The translations under genes and the position numbers were made by a program. From Thermoplasmata archaeon (GTDB taxonomy: Archaea; Thermoplasmatota; Thermoplasmata; Thermoplasmatales; Thermoplasmataceae), in assembly GCA_021820525.1 (NCBI GenBank), contig JAKADM010000003.1:104306-168305 (forward strand): a stretch of 64,000 nt of DNA, written 5' to 3'. The notes under the pieces are model-generated. The model was given only the letters and a program-made list of their open reading frames with translations, was not told the origin of the DNA and made no database searches. Positions 1 to 9,315 of this stretch are shown here, in pieces; within the stretch, counting starts at the first letter, position 1, and the number at the start of each line of letters is the position of its first letter.

Positions 1-2320
1 ATGATACATTAAATATTATACCCTTTCCCTCATATTCCGGAGCATAGTGATAGGATCCATTGGGAAGAAGTATGCATATGGAACTGGGTTCATTGCTCAG
101 GTTATATTGGATGAATCCCGAAAGATTTGCTGTATTGTTATATATATAGACATTCCATGGTTCTGCAACATGCTCTGATAAACTGAATGATACTGCATAT
201 GTGATCTCAAAATGAATCCTTATGATGGCATCTGAACCATTTATGGTTATATTCATCGTTAAAATTTTTGGAATATATCTTTTATCAAGATCGGTAAATC
301 TAAGATCATATGTTCCATTCATAAGTGATACATTTAATTCACTGGAGCTTGTGTTGTAGAACACATTTGAATCATTTATAAAAACGCCCCATTTTCCCAC
401 ATATATTCCATTTTCCCTAAAAATGGAAAGTACATAAAGATATGGAAGGTATGTAACATTAACAGTGATATTTTCTCCCATAACACTAAAATTCCCCCCA
501 TTGCTGTGGTATTTCTTATTGGCAGTTGCAGCTGAATAATTGAATGTTCCATTGGGGAGATACTCTTGGGATCTGTTTAGATTTCCTGTTATATTGAAGA
601 AATGGGATCTATCCAGAGATATGTTAAGATACCATGTCTGGTTTTTAGCTGGAAAGATCAAATTGAATGATACCTTATATGCTCTCAGAAAAGGAATATT
701 CAGAGTGGAATCATTGCCGTAAATGTTTATTTTTCCATCACCATCAAAGGAAATCCAGCACTTAAGGGAAGAACTTATGGAATAATTATACGTTCCGTTT
801 TGAAGCATAACATTCTGGCTTGTGCTGTACGAGTGATAGTATATTTTGTTCGAACTATTGTCCTCAGTAAAGTTAAGGTACCACAGGGTGCCCGAAGGAA
901 GCCCGGTCTCGCTGACATTTAGAATATAGTCATATGGTTTAAACTGAATCAGAACAGAAATGCCCTGGTAGTTAACACTCAGGTTGAATTCCGGTGCATA
1001 GAATGTTCTTAAGGGATATATGGGCCTGATGTGGTAATTTCCATAGTCCAGAATTTGGCTGATTTCTGTGCTGTTTCCATATAATGTCATATTGTTATAT
1101 CCAGATATGTTCAATCCCCACTCTGATCCTGACGGAAGTCCCTCCTCATTAAAATACACCTCAGTTGAAATGGGTGTAAGATAATACATCACAGGACCGC
1201 TCTGCATTCCATTACCGGTAAGAAGGATTCCACCTGTGATATTGTTAAAAGTACCATCGCTTACTATTCCATAATAAGATCCCAGATCGTAAAATGAATC
1301 ATTTTCAATGGCTAAGAGTGTTGTATGATTATTTTTGAAGATTCCAGCCAGAAATATTCCATTGCCGGCATATGAAACAAAGGTAAGGCGGTAACCGGGG
1401 TATTGGTTTAACAATTTAGCTGTTCCAGTTGCCATACTGTAGTCATATATCTGATATCCACTTCCTGCTATAAAATTGCCTGAACCATAGGCAACCATAT
1501 TAGGGCAGTCAATTCCATTCTGATCATTCAAATTAGAACTATTAATTTCCAGGCTTGACCCTGTGGTAACATTGTAAAGAATGGAATTAGATACTCCGTT
1601 GACTCCCTGAAAGAATATGTATCCATGGCCTGCAGCTGTTGGATTCTGGTTTCCACCAATCCTTATGGACCCACTTACATTCACAATAGATGTCTGGTTG
1701 AACCTCTGGACATATGAAACCCCATTGTAACCCTCCCGGCTGTATATAAAAAATGTATACCCATCACACTGGGTCATTCCAGTCACCACATATCCACTAC
1801 CCTTCCCTATGGTATTTGATGGTAAATTGTAGGAAATATTTGTGAGTGTTCCACTTAAAATATTGTACGAATATGCATAGAGTCCTGCAGGTGGAACAAA
1901 ATAGTTACCTCCAAGGATTAAATTTTGACCCAATGGCTCCAAAAATCTGCAATATCCACCAGGTACAATGACTGCAGAAAGGCTGTTTCCTCCAGAGATA
2001 TTCATCCTTACAAGGTCGGAACCTCCAACAATCCAGTATGAACCATCATAAAATATGGATTGTGATGTCCATTCCAAATATTTCCCCAGAGATCCTGTAT
2101 CGTTAGTTACATCATAATCGGAAACATTTAACACAAGTCCGCTGTTCTGAGCTGAATCCCCACTCACATAACTGTTTTCGCTCAAATTGTGTTGAATCAA
2201 TGGAATTAGTGATCCTATATCCACTGGATGTGGCCTGTTTGCACCGTCTTCCTGTGCAACTGGAGGCGCCAAAAAGGAGAAAAGCATCACCGAAATCATG
2301 ATTATGGCAATAAGTTCCAT
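1..2320 (-). CDS. Secreted modular surface protein (3' end beyond window)
   Basis: The minus-strand frame stays open from about 2320 to base 1, so the C-terminus lies outside the window. The start at 2320 is preferred over the in-frame ATG at 2335 because a TATA-like ATTATAAT (about 2340-2348) lies 24 bases ahead of it. The protein opens with a hydrophobic signal peptide (about residues 1-20). The first half has glycine/tyrosine-rich blades with repeated WIVGG- and YVVTG-like strands, suggesting a beta-propeller. The second half has roughly 80-residue modules with the signature GLPSG(T/S)xWYxN, the clearest around 880-920, and many N-x-S/T sequons. Similar modules occur in the genes at 50760 and 62271. 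This fits an exported glycoprotein of a wall-less archaeon. No catalytic motif is visible and its function is unknown. Confidence 0.75.
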   Translation of the reverse strand, partial: MELIAIIMISVMLFSFLAPPVAQEDGANRPHPVDIGSLIPLIQHNLSENSYVSGDSAQNSGLVLNVSDYDVTNDTGSLGKYLEWTSQSIFYDGSYWIVGGSDLVRMNISGGNSLSAVIVPGGYCRFLEPLGQNLILGGNYFVPPAGLYAYSYNILSGTLTNISYNLPSNTIGKGSGYVVTGMTQCDGYTFFIYSREGYNGVSYVQRFNQTSIVNVSGSIRIGGNQNPTAAGHGYIFFQGVNGVSNSILYNVTTGSSLEINSSNLNDQNGIDCPNMVAYGSGNFIAGSGYQIYDYSMATGTAKLLNQYPGYRLTFVSYAGNGIFLAGIFKNNHTTLLAIENDSFYDLGSYYGIVSDGTFNNITGGILLTGNGMQSGPVMYYLTPISTEVYFNEEGLPSGSEWGLNISGYNNMTLYGNSTEISQILDYGNYHIRPIYPLRTFYAPEFNLSVNYQGISVLIQFKPYDYILNVSETGLPSGTLWYLNFTEDNSSNKIYYHSYSTSQNVMLQNGTYNYSISSSLKCWISFDGDGKINIYGNDSTLNIPFLRAYKVSFNLIFPAKNQTWYLNISLDRSHFFNITGNLNRSQEYLPNGTFNYSAATANKKYHSNGGNFSVMGENITVNVTYLPYLYVLSIFRENGIYVGKWGVFINDSNVFYNTSSSELNVSLMNGTYDLRFTDLDKRYIPKILTMNITINGSDAIIRIHFEITYAVSFSLSEHVAEPWNVYIYNNTANLSGFIQYNLSNEPSSICILLPNGSYHYAPEYEGKGIIFNVS

Positions 2321-2467
2321 TTTACGGGAGCTCATGTAATTATAATATGAGTCCCCTTTATATTACGTTTATCTGTATTTCAGGGAAGTTATTTCATCTC
2401 CAATGGGAATATTTTAACATATATTACATATCAATGCATTTTTTAAGCTTCTGGATATGAACTGGGG
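2321..2467. promoter_or_regulatory. Divergent promoter region, surface protein / tdh
   Basis: This AT-rich gap separates two divergent genes. A TATA-like element reads leftward at about 2340-2348 (24 bases from the start at 2320). Another, TTTTTTAAGC at 2438-2447, reads rightward about 24 bases ahead of the ATG at 2468. Both spacings fit leaderless transcripts. No clear operator palindrome was seen. Confidence 0.45.
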
Positions 2468-3394
2468 ATGATCAAAATATTAATTACAGGGAGCAACGGC
2501 CAGGTAGGTGCTGAATTAATCAGAATAATAAGGTCAAGTATAGATGCAGAGATATTATGCACTGACATTACACAGAGGACAGTGGAAGGGGATGGAATAT
2601 CCTTTGAATATCTGGATGTGAAGAGCAGAGAACTTACGGAAAAGATATTTGAGAAGTTCAAACCAGATCAGGTGTATCATCTTGCATCCATTCTTTCGGC
2701 ATCGGGAGAAAAAGACCCCTATCTTGCCTACAGTGTTAACCTTACTGGAACAGTTAATGTGCTCAATGCATGTGTTAAATATAATGTGGATAAGGTGTTT
2801 GTGCCCTCAACCATAGGTGTTTTTGGTCCTGATGCACCAAAGGAAAACGCACCTGTAAGGCATAGTTCCATACCAACAACCATGTATGGAATTACCAAGG
2901 CTGCTGCAGAAATGCTTTTCCAGTACTATTTTGACAAATATGGCCTTGATGTGAGAAGTTTGAGATATCCGGGGCTTATCAGTTACAGGGTTCCACCAAC
3001 AGCAGGTACAACAGATTATGCGGTGGATATGATAAGGCACGCAGCAAAGAATGCTCCATACATATGCTACCTGAAGGAGGATACGCCATTGCCAATGATG
3101 TATATGCAGGATGCCATGGAGGCAACCATAAAATACATGCATGCAGATTCAAAGAATCTGACCATAAGGACTGCCTATAACGTGATGAGTTACACCCTGA
3201 CTCCTGAGATGCTATATGATTCAATAAAAAAATTCAAGCCAAACTTTGAGGTTCGCTATAACCCAGATTTCAGGCAGAAGATAGCAGAATCCTGGCCTTA
3301 CTCCCTTGATATTTCAGATTCAAAAAGAGACTGGGGCTTCAGCTTTAGATATGATATAGACAAAACAGTTGAGGACATGCTTGCAAATCTTTGA
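2468..3394 (+). CDS. tdh: L-threonine 3-dehydrogenase, SDR/epimerase type
   Basis: This is a 308-residue extended short-chain dehydrogenase. It oxidises L-threonine with NAD+ to 2-amino-3-ketobutyrate, which goes on to glycine and acetyl-CoA. The Rossmann motif GSNGQVG is at residues 8-14, the catalytic Ser/Thr in PSTIGVFG at about 114, and the YxxxK pair is Y140/K144. From memory, the segments SLRYPG, PTAGTTDYAV and LPMMYM match the characterised Thermoplasma volcanium enzyme far better than generic epimerases. The length is normal for the family. The gene is monocistronic, with a TATA element 24 bases upstream, and faces the regulator at 3404 tail to tail. A nucleotide-sugar epimerase is the alternative, but the substrate-loop similarity makes TDH much more likely. 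Confidence 0.9.
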   Translation: MIKILITGSNGQVGAELIRIIRSSIDAEILCTDITQRTVEGDGISFEYLDVKSRELTEKIFEKFKPDQVYHLASILSASGEKDPYLAYSVNLTGTVNVLNACVKYNVDKVFVPSTIGVFGPDAPKENAPVRHSSIPTTMYGITKAAAEMLFQYYFDKYGLDVRSLRYPGLISYRVPPTAGTTDYAVDMIRHAAKNAPYICYLKEDTPLPMMYMQDAMEATIKYMHADSKNLTIRTAYNVMSYTLTPEMLYDSIKKFKPNFEVRYNPDFRQKIAESWPYSLDISDSKRDWGFSFRYDIDKTVEDMLANL

Positions 3395-3403
3395 TTAAAT
3401 ATT

Positions 3404-4075
3404 TCATAAGGTTGAATCTGTACTGTCCAGATCAACCTCCACAACACATTTGTTTCCACCATCGGAGAATTTTTCCACAATGGTAAAATTCTTTTCACCA
3501 GATTTTTCTATCAGATCCTTGCCGAGAATGTCGCATATTACCTTGCCATTTGTCTTTGCCATTTCGTAAAAGATACAGTTATGCCTTATTATTCTTACAA
3601 TCTCTCCATCAATCTCCATTCTGGCGTAATATCCAAGGTTATTGAGTGTGTCAACGAAACTTTTCAGCTTTTCAATCTTTGCCTCCCTTTCATTTCCAGA
3701 TATCTTTAGATCGGGGGAGGATATGAGCCTGTCTGCGACTTTGCCCAGTATAAGGTTCAATTTCATCTCTCCAAGTTCATCCTTAACCTCCGATATGAAC
3801 GCCTCCATGAGCTGTGCGTATTTTTTCGGGAAAAGTTCCATACCCAATCTGGTTATTTCATAATATTTTGAAGGCCTTCCTGTCTTTTCCTTTTTAAAGA
3901 ATGATCTTACATATCCCATTCTTTCCAGGTTTTCCATATGTTCCTTTACAGCAGTCTTATTTATGTCAAGATAGGATGCAAGGTTCCCCATGCTCTTTTC
4001 TCCGTCAGATAGATAAATGAGAATTCTGGTTTTAACTTCACCCAGCAAAGGGCTGACAGTCAAATTAACATCCAT
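3404..4075 (-). CDS. sufR: SufR-like Fe-S-sensing transcriptional regulator
   Basis: This regulator of about 223 residues has an N-terminal winged helix-turn-helix (about residues 15-75; SMGNLASYLDINKTAVKEHM reads as the recognition helix and its neighbour). Its C-terminal domain holds three cysteines: one in HNC, one about 14 residues later in VIC, and one near the end in NKC. SufR-type repressors use C-terminal cysteines to hold an Fe-S cluster. One of the four usual cysteines appears to be missing, being Lys at the expected spacing. The gene is divergent from sufC, and a perfect inverted repeat lies between them, so autoregulation and repression of suf is the natural inference. The ATG at 4075 is preferred to the one at 4081 because TTAATATA (4095-4102) lies about 23 bases upstream. 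It could instead be a generic ArsR/MarR-like regulator, but context favours SufR. Confidence 0.75.
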   Translation of the reverse strand: MDVNLTVSPLLGEVKTRILIYLSDGEKSMGNLASYLDINKTAVKEHMENLERMGYVRSFFKKEKTGRPSKYYEITRLGMELFPKKYAQLMEAFISEVKDELGEMKLNLILGKVADRLISSPDLKISGNEREAKIEKLKSFVDTLNNLGYYARMEIDGEIVRIIRHNCIFYEMAKTNGKVICDILGKDLIEKSGEKNFTIVEKFSDGGNKCVVEVDLDSTDSTL

Positions 4076-4112
4076 AATCAATTAATGTAACTCCATATAT
4101 TAACTTTTGTTC

Positions 4113-4138
4113 ATTTAAACACATGAAAGTGTTTAAAT
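4113..4138. promoter_or_regulatory. Perfect inverted repeat, candidate SufR operator
   Basis: ATTTAAACAC (4113-4122) and GTGTTTAAAT (4129-4138) form a perfect 10-base inverted repeat around a 6-base spacer. The right arm overlaps the putative sufC TATA box, and the left arm lies just upstream of the regulator's promoter. A bound dimer would therefore block sufC transcription. Operator identity is inferred from position and symmetry. Confidence 0.65.
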
Positions 4139-4139
4139 A
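4132..4139 (+). promoter_or_regulatory. TATA box of the suf operon
   Basis: TTTAAATA is centred about 24 bases ahead of the sufC ATG at 4160, the spacing expected when transcription starts at or next to the start codon (leaderless mRNA). Confidence 0.55.
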
Positions 4140-4159
4140 ATCTAAACTCATTTAGAATT

Positions 4160-4897
4160 ATGGTTGAATTGAAGATCACAAATCTGTCCGCAAGTGTGGA
4201 CGGAAAAAAGATACTGAAGGGAGTTGATCTCACAGTGAAGGGTGGGGAGATTCATGCCCTTATGGGTCCAAACGGAGCAGGAAAAAGTACCCTTGGTAAC
4301 GTCCTGGTTGGCCATCCTGATTACAAGATAGAGGGTGGATCCATAGTTCTGGATAATATTGATCTCACAAATAAGACACCTGAGGAGAGGGCAAGGGCCG
4401 GCCTGTTCCTGGCTTTCCAGAGCCCCATAGCCATACCGGGAGTCAAAATATCATCATTCTTGAGAACTGCATACAAGCAGCTACATCCTGAGGACAAGAC
4501 CAATGTAACACAGTTCTTTGACAATGTAAAGAAGCATCTCAAGAAAGTCGGTCTTGATGAATCTTTCCTTTCAAGATCTGTTAATGACGGTTTTTCAGGA
4601 GGAGAAAGAAAGAGATTTGAAATTCTCCAGATGGCCATACTCAGGCCAAAAATCGTCATTCTGGATGAGATCGACTCCGGGCTTGATGTTGATGCACTCA
4701 AGCTTGTTGCAGATGAAATTATAGAATATGCAAGTTCTGAAGTTGGATTTTTAATTGTAACACACTATCAGAGAATACTAAAGAACATTGATCCAAACTT
4801 TGTTCACGTTCTTGTGAATGGAAAGATTGCAAAGGAGGGGGACAAGAACCTCGCCCTTCAGATTGAGGAAAAGGGTTATGACTGGATAAGGAGTTGA
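4160..4897 (+). CDS. sufC: Fe-S cluster assembly ATPase SufC
   Basis: This is a 245-residue ABC ATPase that energises the SufBCD scaffold in the cytoplasm. Walker A GPNGAGKST is at residues 36-44, Q-loop Gln88 in LAFQSP, ABC signature SGGER at 146-150, Walker B IVILDE at 165-170, and the switch histidine is H202. There are no membrane segments, so it is not a transporter ATPase. Residues around FQSPIAIPGV are typical of SufC. It is the first gene of the suf operon and overlaps the region where sufB begins. Expression is probably controlled by the divergent SufR-like protein through the inverted repeat at 4113-4138. Confidence 0.96.
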   Translation: MVELKITNLSASVDGKKILKGVDLTVKGGEIHALMGPNGAGKSTLGNVLVGHPDYKIEGGSIVLDNIDLTNKTPEERARAGLFLAFQSPIAIPGVKISSFLRTAYKQLHPEDKTNVTQFFDNVKKHLKKVGLDESFLSRSVNDGFSGGERKRFEILQMAILRPKIVILDEIDSGLDVDALKLVADEIIEYASSEVGFLIVTHYQRILKNIDPNFVHVLVNGKIAKEGDKNLALQIEEKGYDWIRS

Positions 4898-6348
4898 TGA
4901 TGATGGAAGTGCAGATAGAAAATAAGGAAGAAGAAATAGAAAGATTGCTTGACGGATTGAAGAACTCAAAGAGTTCAGACTGGGAGTTCAGGGATACTTA
5001 CAACCCTATTTATTCAACAGGAAAGGGCCTTAACAAAGCAGTGGTTGAAGAGATATCGGAGATTAAGAAGGAACCTGACTGGATGAGAAGATTCAGGCTG
5101 AAAGCCCTGGAGGTATTCCAGTCAAAGCCAATGCCTAACTGGGGGCCTGATCTTTCAGGAATTGACTGGGAGAACACCAACTACTATAACAAGCCTGACG
5201 AGAGAAAGGCAAACAACTGGGAGGATGTTCCGGATCAGATAAAGCAGACCTTTGAGAAGCTTGGCATACCTGAAATGGAACAGAAATATCTTGCAGGATC
5301 GGTTGCCCAGTATGAGAGTGAGGGTGTATACCATTCACTGAAAAAGGTCTGGGAAGACAAGGGCGTTGTATTCATGGATCTTGACTCTGCCGTGAAGAAC
5401 CACCCCGATCTGGTAAAGGAATATTTCTGTAAGGCAGTTCCAATGACAGATAACAAGTTCGCAGCACTCAACGGTGCCGTGTGGAGTGGAGGTTCCTTCC
5501 TTTATGTTCCAAAGGGTGTGCACATAGATATGCCACTTCAGACCTATTTTAGAATGAATAATGAGAGCACAGGGCAGTTTGAACACACCATAGTTGTGGG
5601 GGATGAAGGTTCAAGTGTACATTACATAGAGGGCTGCACAGCACCAAGATGGGATAAGGACTCACTGCACAGTGCAATCGTTGAAATATATGCACACAAG
5701 AATTCCAATGTCAGATATACAAGCGTTCAGAACTGGTCAAAGAGCGTTTACAACATGCCTACAAAGAGGGCATGGGTGGACGAGAATGCAAAGATGGAAT
5801 GGGTTGGTGGTTCCCTGGGCTCAAAGGTCACAATGATATATCCATCATCCTATCTCAGAGGGCCTCACGCAACAACTTCAAACCTCAACATATCACTGGC
5901 TGGTCCAGGTACTGTTAAGGATACAGGCGCAAAGGCAATCCACATGGCACCATACACATCCTCAAAGATAATTGCAAAGAGCATCAGCATAGAGGACGGA
6001 AAGGCCATATACAGGGGTCTTTTAAGAATGAACAAGGGAGCTGTCAATTCGAGGAGTAGGGTTCAGTGCGATGCCCTTCTCATAAACGATGAATCACAGT
6101 CATATACCTATCCCCATGACGAAATATACGAGCCATCAGGGACATTCTCCCACGAAGCAACGGTGGGAAAAATAGGAACAGAAGAGCTTACATATCTCAG
6201 GTCAAGAGGGCTCTCAGAAGATGAAGCCTCATCCATGATAGTCCTTGGTTTCCTTGACGATGTTATGAGAGAAATACCCATGGAGTTTGCCATTGAAATG
6301 AACAGGCTCGTGAAGCTTGAAATGGGAAAACTTGGGGCAGTGGGATGA
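4897..6348 (+). CDS. sufB: Fe-S cluster assembly scaffold SufB
   Basis: SufB forms the scaffold on which Fe-S clusters are assembled with SufC and SufD. The protein is about 483 residues, normal for the family, and shows the SufB core blocks SGGSFLYVPKGV, FEHTIVVGDEGSS, HYIEGCTAP and, near the C-terminus, LGFLDDVMREIPMEFA. The start is ambiguous. Tandem ATGs at 4897, 4900 and 4903 follow GGAG at 4890-4893, so 4900 or 4903 has the better ribosome-binding spacing; a TTG at 4894 is also in frame. The gene overlaps the sufC stop, giving translational coupling. The acidic, Glu/Lys-rich N-terminal segment (residues 1-30) is poorly conserved in the family. Confidence 0.95.
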   Translation: MMMEVQIENKEEEIERLLDGLKNSKSSDWEFRDTYNPIYSTGKGLNKAVVEEISEIKKEPDWMRRFRLKALEVFQSKPMPNWGPDLSGIDWENTNYYNKPDERKANNWEDVPDQIKQTFEKLGIPEMEQKYLAGSVAQYESEGVYHSLKKVWEDKGVVFMDLDSAVKNHPDLVKEYFCKAVPMTDNKFAALNGAVWSGGSFLYVPKGVHIDMPLQTYFRMNNESTGQFEHTIVVGDEGSSVHYIEGCTAPRWDKDSLHSAIVEIYAHKNSNVRYTSVQNWSKSVYNMPTKRAWVDENAKMEWVGGSLGSKVTMIYPSSYLRGPHATTSNLNISLAGPGTVKDTGAKAIHMAPYTSSKIIAKSISIEDGKAIYRGLLRMNKGAVNSRSRVQCDALLINDESQSYTYPHDEIYEPSGTFSHEATVGKIGTEELTYLRSRGLSEDEASSMIVLGFLDDVMREIPMEFAIEMNRLVKLEMGKLGAVG

Positions 6349-6354
6349 TCTTTC

Positions 6355-7560
6355 ATGGAGCAGTTCTCTGATCTTTTAAAAACAAGGCTGAGGGATCCAG
6401 CCTATGATTACAGGCAGGATTCCTTCCTGCTTTTCCTGAAAACACCCGTGAGGAATTTCAAGGAGAGTCCAACTGTAAAGGACTATGTGAAATATACCGA
6501 AAAAGATCTTGAAGTGATGGCCACAGGCTTGAAGAAAAGGTATGAATCCGAAATAAAAAGGGAATATGATGTGAACATAATCAATGGATTTGTAACTCAT
6601 AAAAATGAAATTAAAGGTGTAACAGTAAGTAATATTGTCGAATCACTTGATCATATTCCTGCTTATGTCTGGGAAGAGAGGGGTAAGGAAAGGGAGGAAT
6701 ACCTTATCAACGCATCATGGAGTTCAGGCTATTTTTTAAGGGTAGATCCAAACACAAAGGCTGATATTTCTATTTATTCCGGAGAGCAAAATCTTTCTGG
6801 ATCTGAAAAGAACATTATCATCGTAGGCAAGTTCTCGAAGGTAACAATTACAGAGGAGATATTCAGCATAGATGAAAAGGCTGACAGAGCAATCCAGGGA
6901 AAAACAACATACATATTTCTTGAAGATGGTGCAACACTGGATTACAACTACCTGCAGGATAAAAACATGGGTGTTATGGATTTCACCTTTATCAGGACAT
7001 TCCAGCAGAAGGAGAGTACTGCAAGGCTGTTTCATGTAAACCATGGGTCGGATAAGGTAATATTTTCAACTGAATCCAGGCAGATTGGCGACAACTCCGA
7101 TTACAGGGTATTTGGAGCCAGTTTCAGTGCCGGAACACAGGAGATAGATATAAGGGACAGCAGCTTTGAAATTGGAAAGAGTGTGAATGCGGATATTCAG
7201 GTCAGAGGGGTTGTGACCGGAAAAAGTTCAACAATACACAGGGGAAATGTGGATATTGAACTCGAAAGCGTGAATTCCACAGGATTCTATGATTCCAGAA
7301 TACTCTTGCTCTCAAAGGATGGATACGCTAACTCCAAACCTGGCCTCCAGATTAAAAATGCAAATACCAGGTCGAAGCATGCATCTGCCATAAGTTCAGT
7401 GGACTCCGAGCAGATCCTCTATCTTGAAAGCAGAGGCATCGGAAAGGAGGATGCCACCAGCCTGATCACAGGAGGTTTTATCGGTTCGCTCATAGAGAGA
7501 AGCAAAAATGAAAAATTCAGAGCTTCCGTGGAAAAGTATGCCGAAGGAATAAGCCTCTGA
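6355..7560 (+). CDS. sufD: Fe-S cluster assembly protein SufD
   Basis: This 401-residue SufB paralogue partners with SufB and SufC. It begins six bases after the sufB stop. The N-terminal third is divergent. The beta-helical core includes ASWSSGYFLRVDPN, QNLSGSEKNIIIVGK and the C-terminal LESRGIGKEDATSLITGGFIGSL, which parallels the LRSRGLSEDEASSMIVLGFL block of SufB. It lacks the SufB cysteine-containing EGC motif, as expected for SufD. Third gene of the suf operon. Confidence 0.9.
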   Translation: MEQFSDLLKTRLRDPAYDYRQDSFLLFLKTPVRNFKESPTVKDYVKYTEKDLEVMATGLKKRYESEIKREYDVNIINGFVTHKNEIKGVTVSNIVESLDHIPAYVWEERGKEREEYLINASWSSGYFLRVDPNTKADISIYSGEQNLSGSEKNIIIVGKFSKVTITEEIFSIDEKADRAIQGKTTYIFLEDGATLDYNYLQDKNMGVMDFTFIRTFQQKESTARLFHVNHGSDKVIFSTESRQIGDNSDYRVFGASFSAGTQEIDIRDSSFEIGKSVNADIQVRGVVTGKSSTIHRGNVDIELESVNSTGFYDSRILLLSKDGYANSKPGLQIKNANTRSKHASAISSVDSEQILYLESRGIGKEDATSLITGGFIGSLIERSKNEKFRASVEKYAEGISL

Positions 7561-7592
7561 TTTTTTATCCAATTTCTTAATGATGATATTAG

Positions 7593-8852
7593 ATGTTTAA
7601 CCCAGAAGAAATAAAGTCTCATTTCCCTATTTTCAGGCGTTTCGAAAGAGAGGGCATTATATATCTTGACAATGCTGCAACAACACAGAAACCTTCTGAG
7701 GTCATTGAAGCCATTGTTTCCTACTATGAAAACAGCAATTCAAACGTTCACCGGGGTGTATATAGAATTGGCGAAGAGGCCACAGATCTTTATAACAAAT
7801 CAAGGGAAAACATTGCAAGTTTTATCGGTGGAAAGCCAGAAGGGACCATTTTCGTGAGAAATGCCACGGAAGGACTCAATCTGGCAGCCTCTTCCCTCTC
7901 CAGAATGATTGGGAAGGATGGGGAGGTAATTGTTTCAAGGATGGAACACCATTCTAACATTGTTCCATGGCAGATCGCATCCCAGAATACCGGGATAAGA
8001 TTGAAAATGATGGAAAGCAATGTTGAAAGCCATTTAAAATGGGAGGACGTAGAAAAATATCTTACTGATAAAACGAAGATTGTTTCCATAACCCATGCTT
8101 CCAACATTCTTGGAACAATAAATGATCTGAGGGAAATGGGAAAAAATCTCCACGATAGGGGAATAATATTCATTGTTGATGCTGCCCAGAGTGTCCCTCA
8201 CATGCCAGTAAATGTCAGTGATCTGGACTGTGACCTTATGGCTTTTTCAGGCCACAAAATGCTTGGCCCTTCAGGCATAGGGGTGCTTTATGGTAAACCT
8301 GAACTTCTCGAGGAAATGCCTCCCTATATGGGCGGCGGTGAAATGATTAAGGAGGTATTTGAGGATCATTTCATACCTGCGGACATACCAGAAAAGTTTG
8401 AGGCAGGCACACCAAATATTGAAGGGGCAATTGGGCTTTCAGCTGCCGTTGATTTCTTGAAAAAGCTTGGTATGGAAAATGTCCGTGCTCATGAAAAAGA
8501 TTTGATCTCCTATACCCTCAGGAGGGAGGAGGAACTAAATATGCCAGCCCTGAGATCATACGGGCCCAGAAACCCTGAGATAAGGGGCGGAATATACACG
8601 TTCAACATTAAAAAGGATTCAAAGGATGGGAGGCCATTTGGAAACGAAGTCCATCCCCATGATATTTCCCATATGGCAGATCGCATTGAGGGTGTTGAGC
8701 TCAGATCGGGCCATCACTGTGCCATGCCACAGACTGTTTCTCTTGGGGTTTATGCCACAGCGAGGGCATCCTATTATATATATAATACAAGAGAAGATGT
8801 TGATCATTTATTCAACGCCATAGAAAAAATAGGAAGGAGGATGATAAGATGA
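7593..8852 (+). CDS. sufS: Cysteine desulfurase SufS
   Basis: This is a PLP-dependent class V aminotransferase-fold enzyme of 419 residues that takes sulfur from L-cysteine, leaving alanine and an enzyme persulfide for cluster assembly. The PLP-binding lysine is K222 in AFSGHKMLGPSG. The PLP-stacking histidine lies in RMEHHSN (about 119-120), and the catalytic cysteine is C376 in RSGHHCAMP. The group II features and operon position identify SufS rather than NifS/IscS. It is separated from sufD by 32 bases without a strong ribosome-binding site, and it overlaps sufU by ATGA. Confidence 0.95.
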   Translation: MFNPEEIKSHFPIFRRFEREGIIYLDNAATTQKPSEVIEAIVSYYENSNSNVHRGVYRIGEEATDLYNKSRENIASFIGGKPEGTIFVRNATEGLNLAASSLSRMIGKDGEVIVSRMEHHSNIVPWQIASQNTGIRLKMMESNVESHLKWEDVEKYLTDKTKIVSITHASNILGTINDLREMGKNLHDRGIIFIVDAAQSVPHMPVNVSDLDCDLMAFSGHKMLGPSGIGVLYGKPELLEEMPPYMGGGEMIKEVFEDHFIPADIPEKFEAGTPNIEGAIGLSAAVDFLKKLGMENVRAHEKDLISYTLRREEELNMPALRSYGPRNPEIRGGIYTFNIKKDSKDGRPFGNEVHPHDISHMADRIEGVELRSGHHCAMPQTVSLGVYATARASYYIYNTREDVDHLFNAIEKIGRRMIR

Positions 8853-9241
8853 GTGAAGACATAATTTATAGCGCAATTATTGATGAGCATTATGAAGAGC
8901 CAAGAAATTTTGGAAAAATTGAGAATCCGGATGAAAACATAATGGAGACAAATCCAACCTGTGGTGATACCATTGCAATGTATCTAAAACTGGGTGACGG
9001 GAAGATAAGGGATATAAAATATGTGGCCAATGGCTGTCTCATAAGCGTTGCCTCTGCATCCATACTTTCAGAAAGGGTTAAGGGTAAGGATGTGGATTAT
9101 GTCCTTAACATGAACAAAAAGGATATACTTTCATATCTCGGTCTTGAACTTGGGCCTGCAAGGGAGAAGTGTGCCCTTCTTTCATACGATGCCCTCATAA
9201 AAATGCTCAAAAATTATAAGGAAGAAAATTCAGGACAATGA
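8849..9241 (+). CDS. sufU: SufU/IscU-type Fe-S scaffold or sulfur acceptor
   Basis: This 130-residue U-type protein carries three conserved cysteines: C38 (PTCGD, with the flanking Asp40), C63 (NGCLIS) and C108 (REKCALL). In this family they bind zinc or a transient Fe-S cluster and accept sulfur from the desulfurase. The ATG overlaps the sufS stop (ATGA), which supports a direct SufS-SufU partnership. It is the last gene of the suf operon; the AT-rich stretch after 9241 probably terminates transcription. Whether it is a scaffold (IscU) or a sulfur-transfer partner (SufU) cannot be decided from sequence. Confidence 0.9.
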   Translation: MSEDIIYSAIIDEHYEEPRNFGKIENPDENIMETNPTCGDTIAMYLKLGDGKIRDIKYVANGCLISVASASILSERVKGKDVDYVLNMNKKDILSYLGLELGPAREKCALLSYDALIKMLKNYKEENSGQ

Positions 9242-9315
9242 TCCCCTTTTTTACTTATATTAAATAATTGTTATGAATGCATAATTATTAAATATTAGGA
9301 TTTTGTATAAAAAAT

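Noticed and set aside
4321..7622. Several long open frames antisense to the suf genes
   Set aside because: They follow the codon pattern of the real genes on the other strand and have no start signals or recognisable domains.
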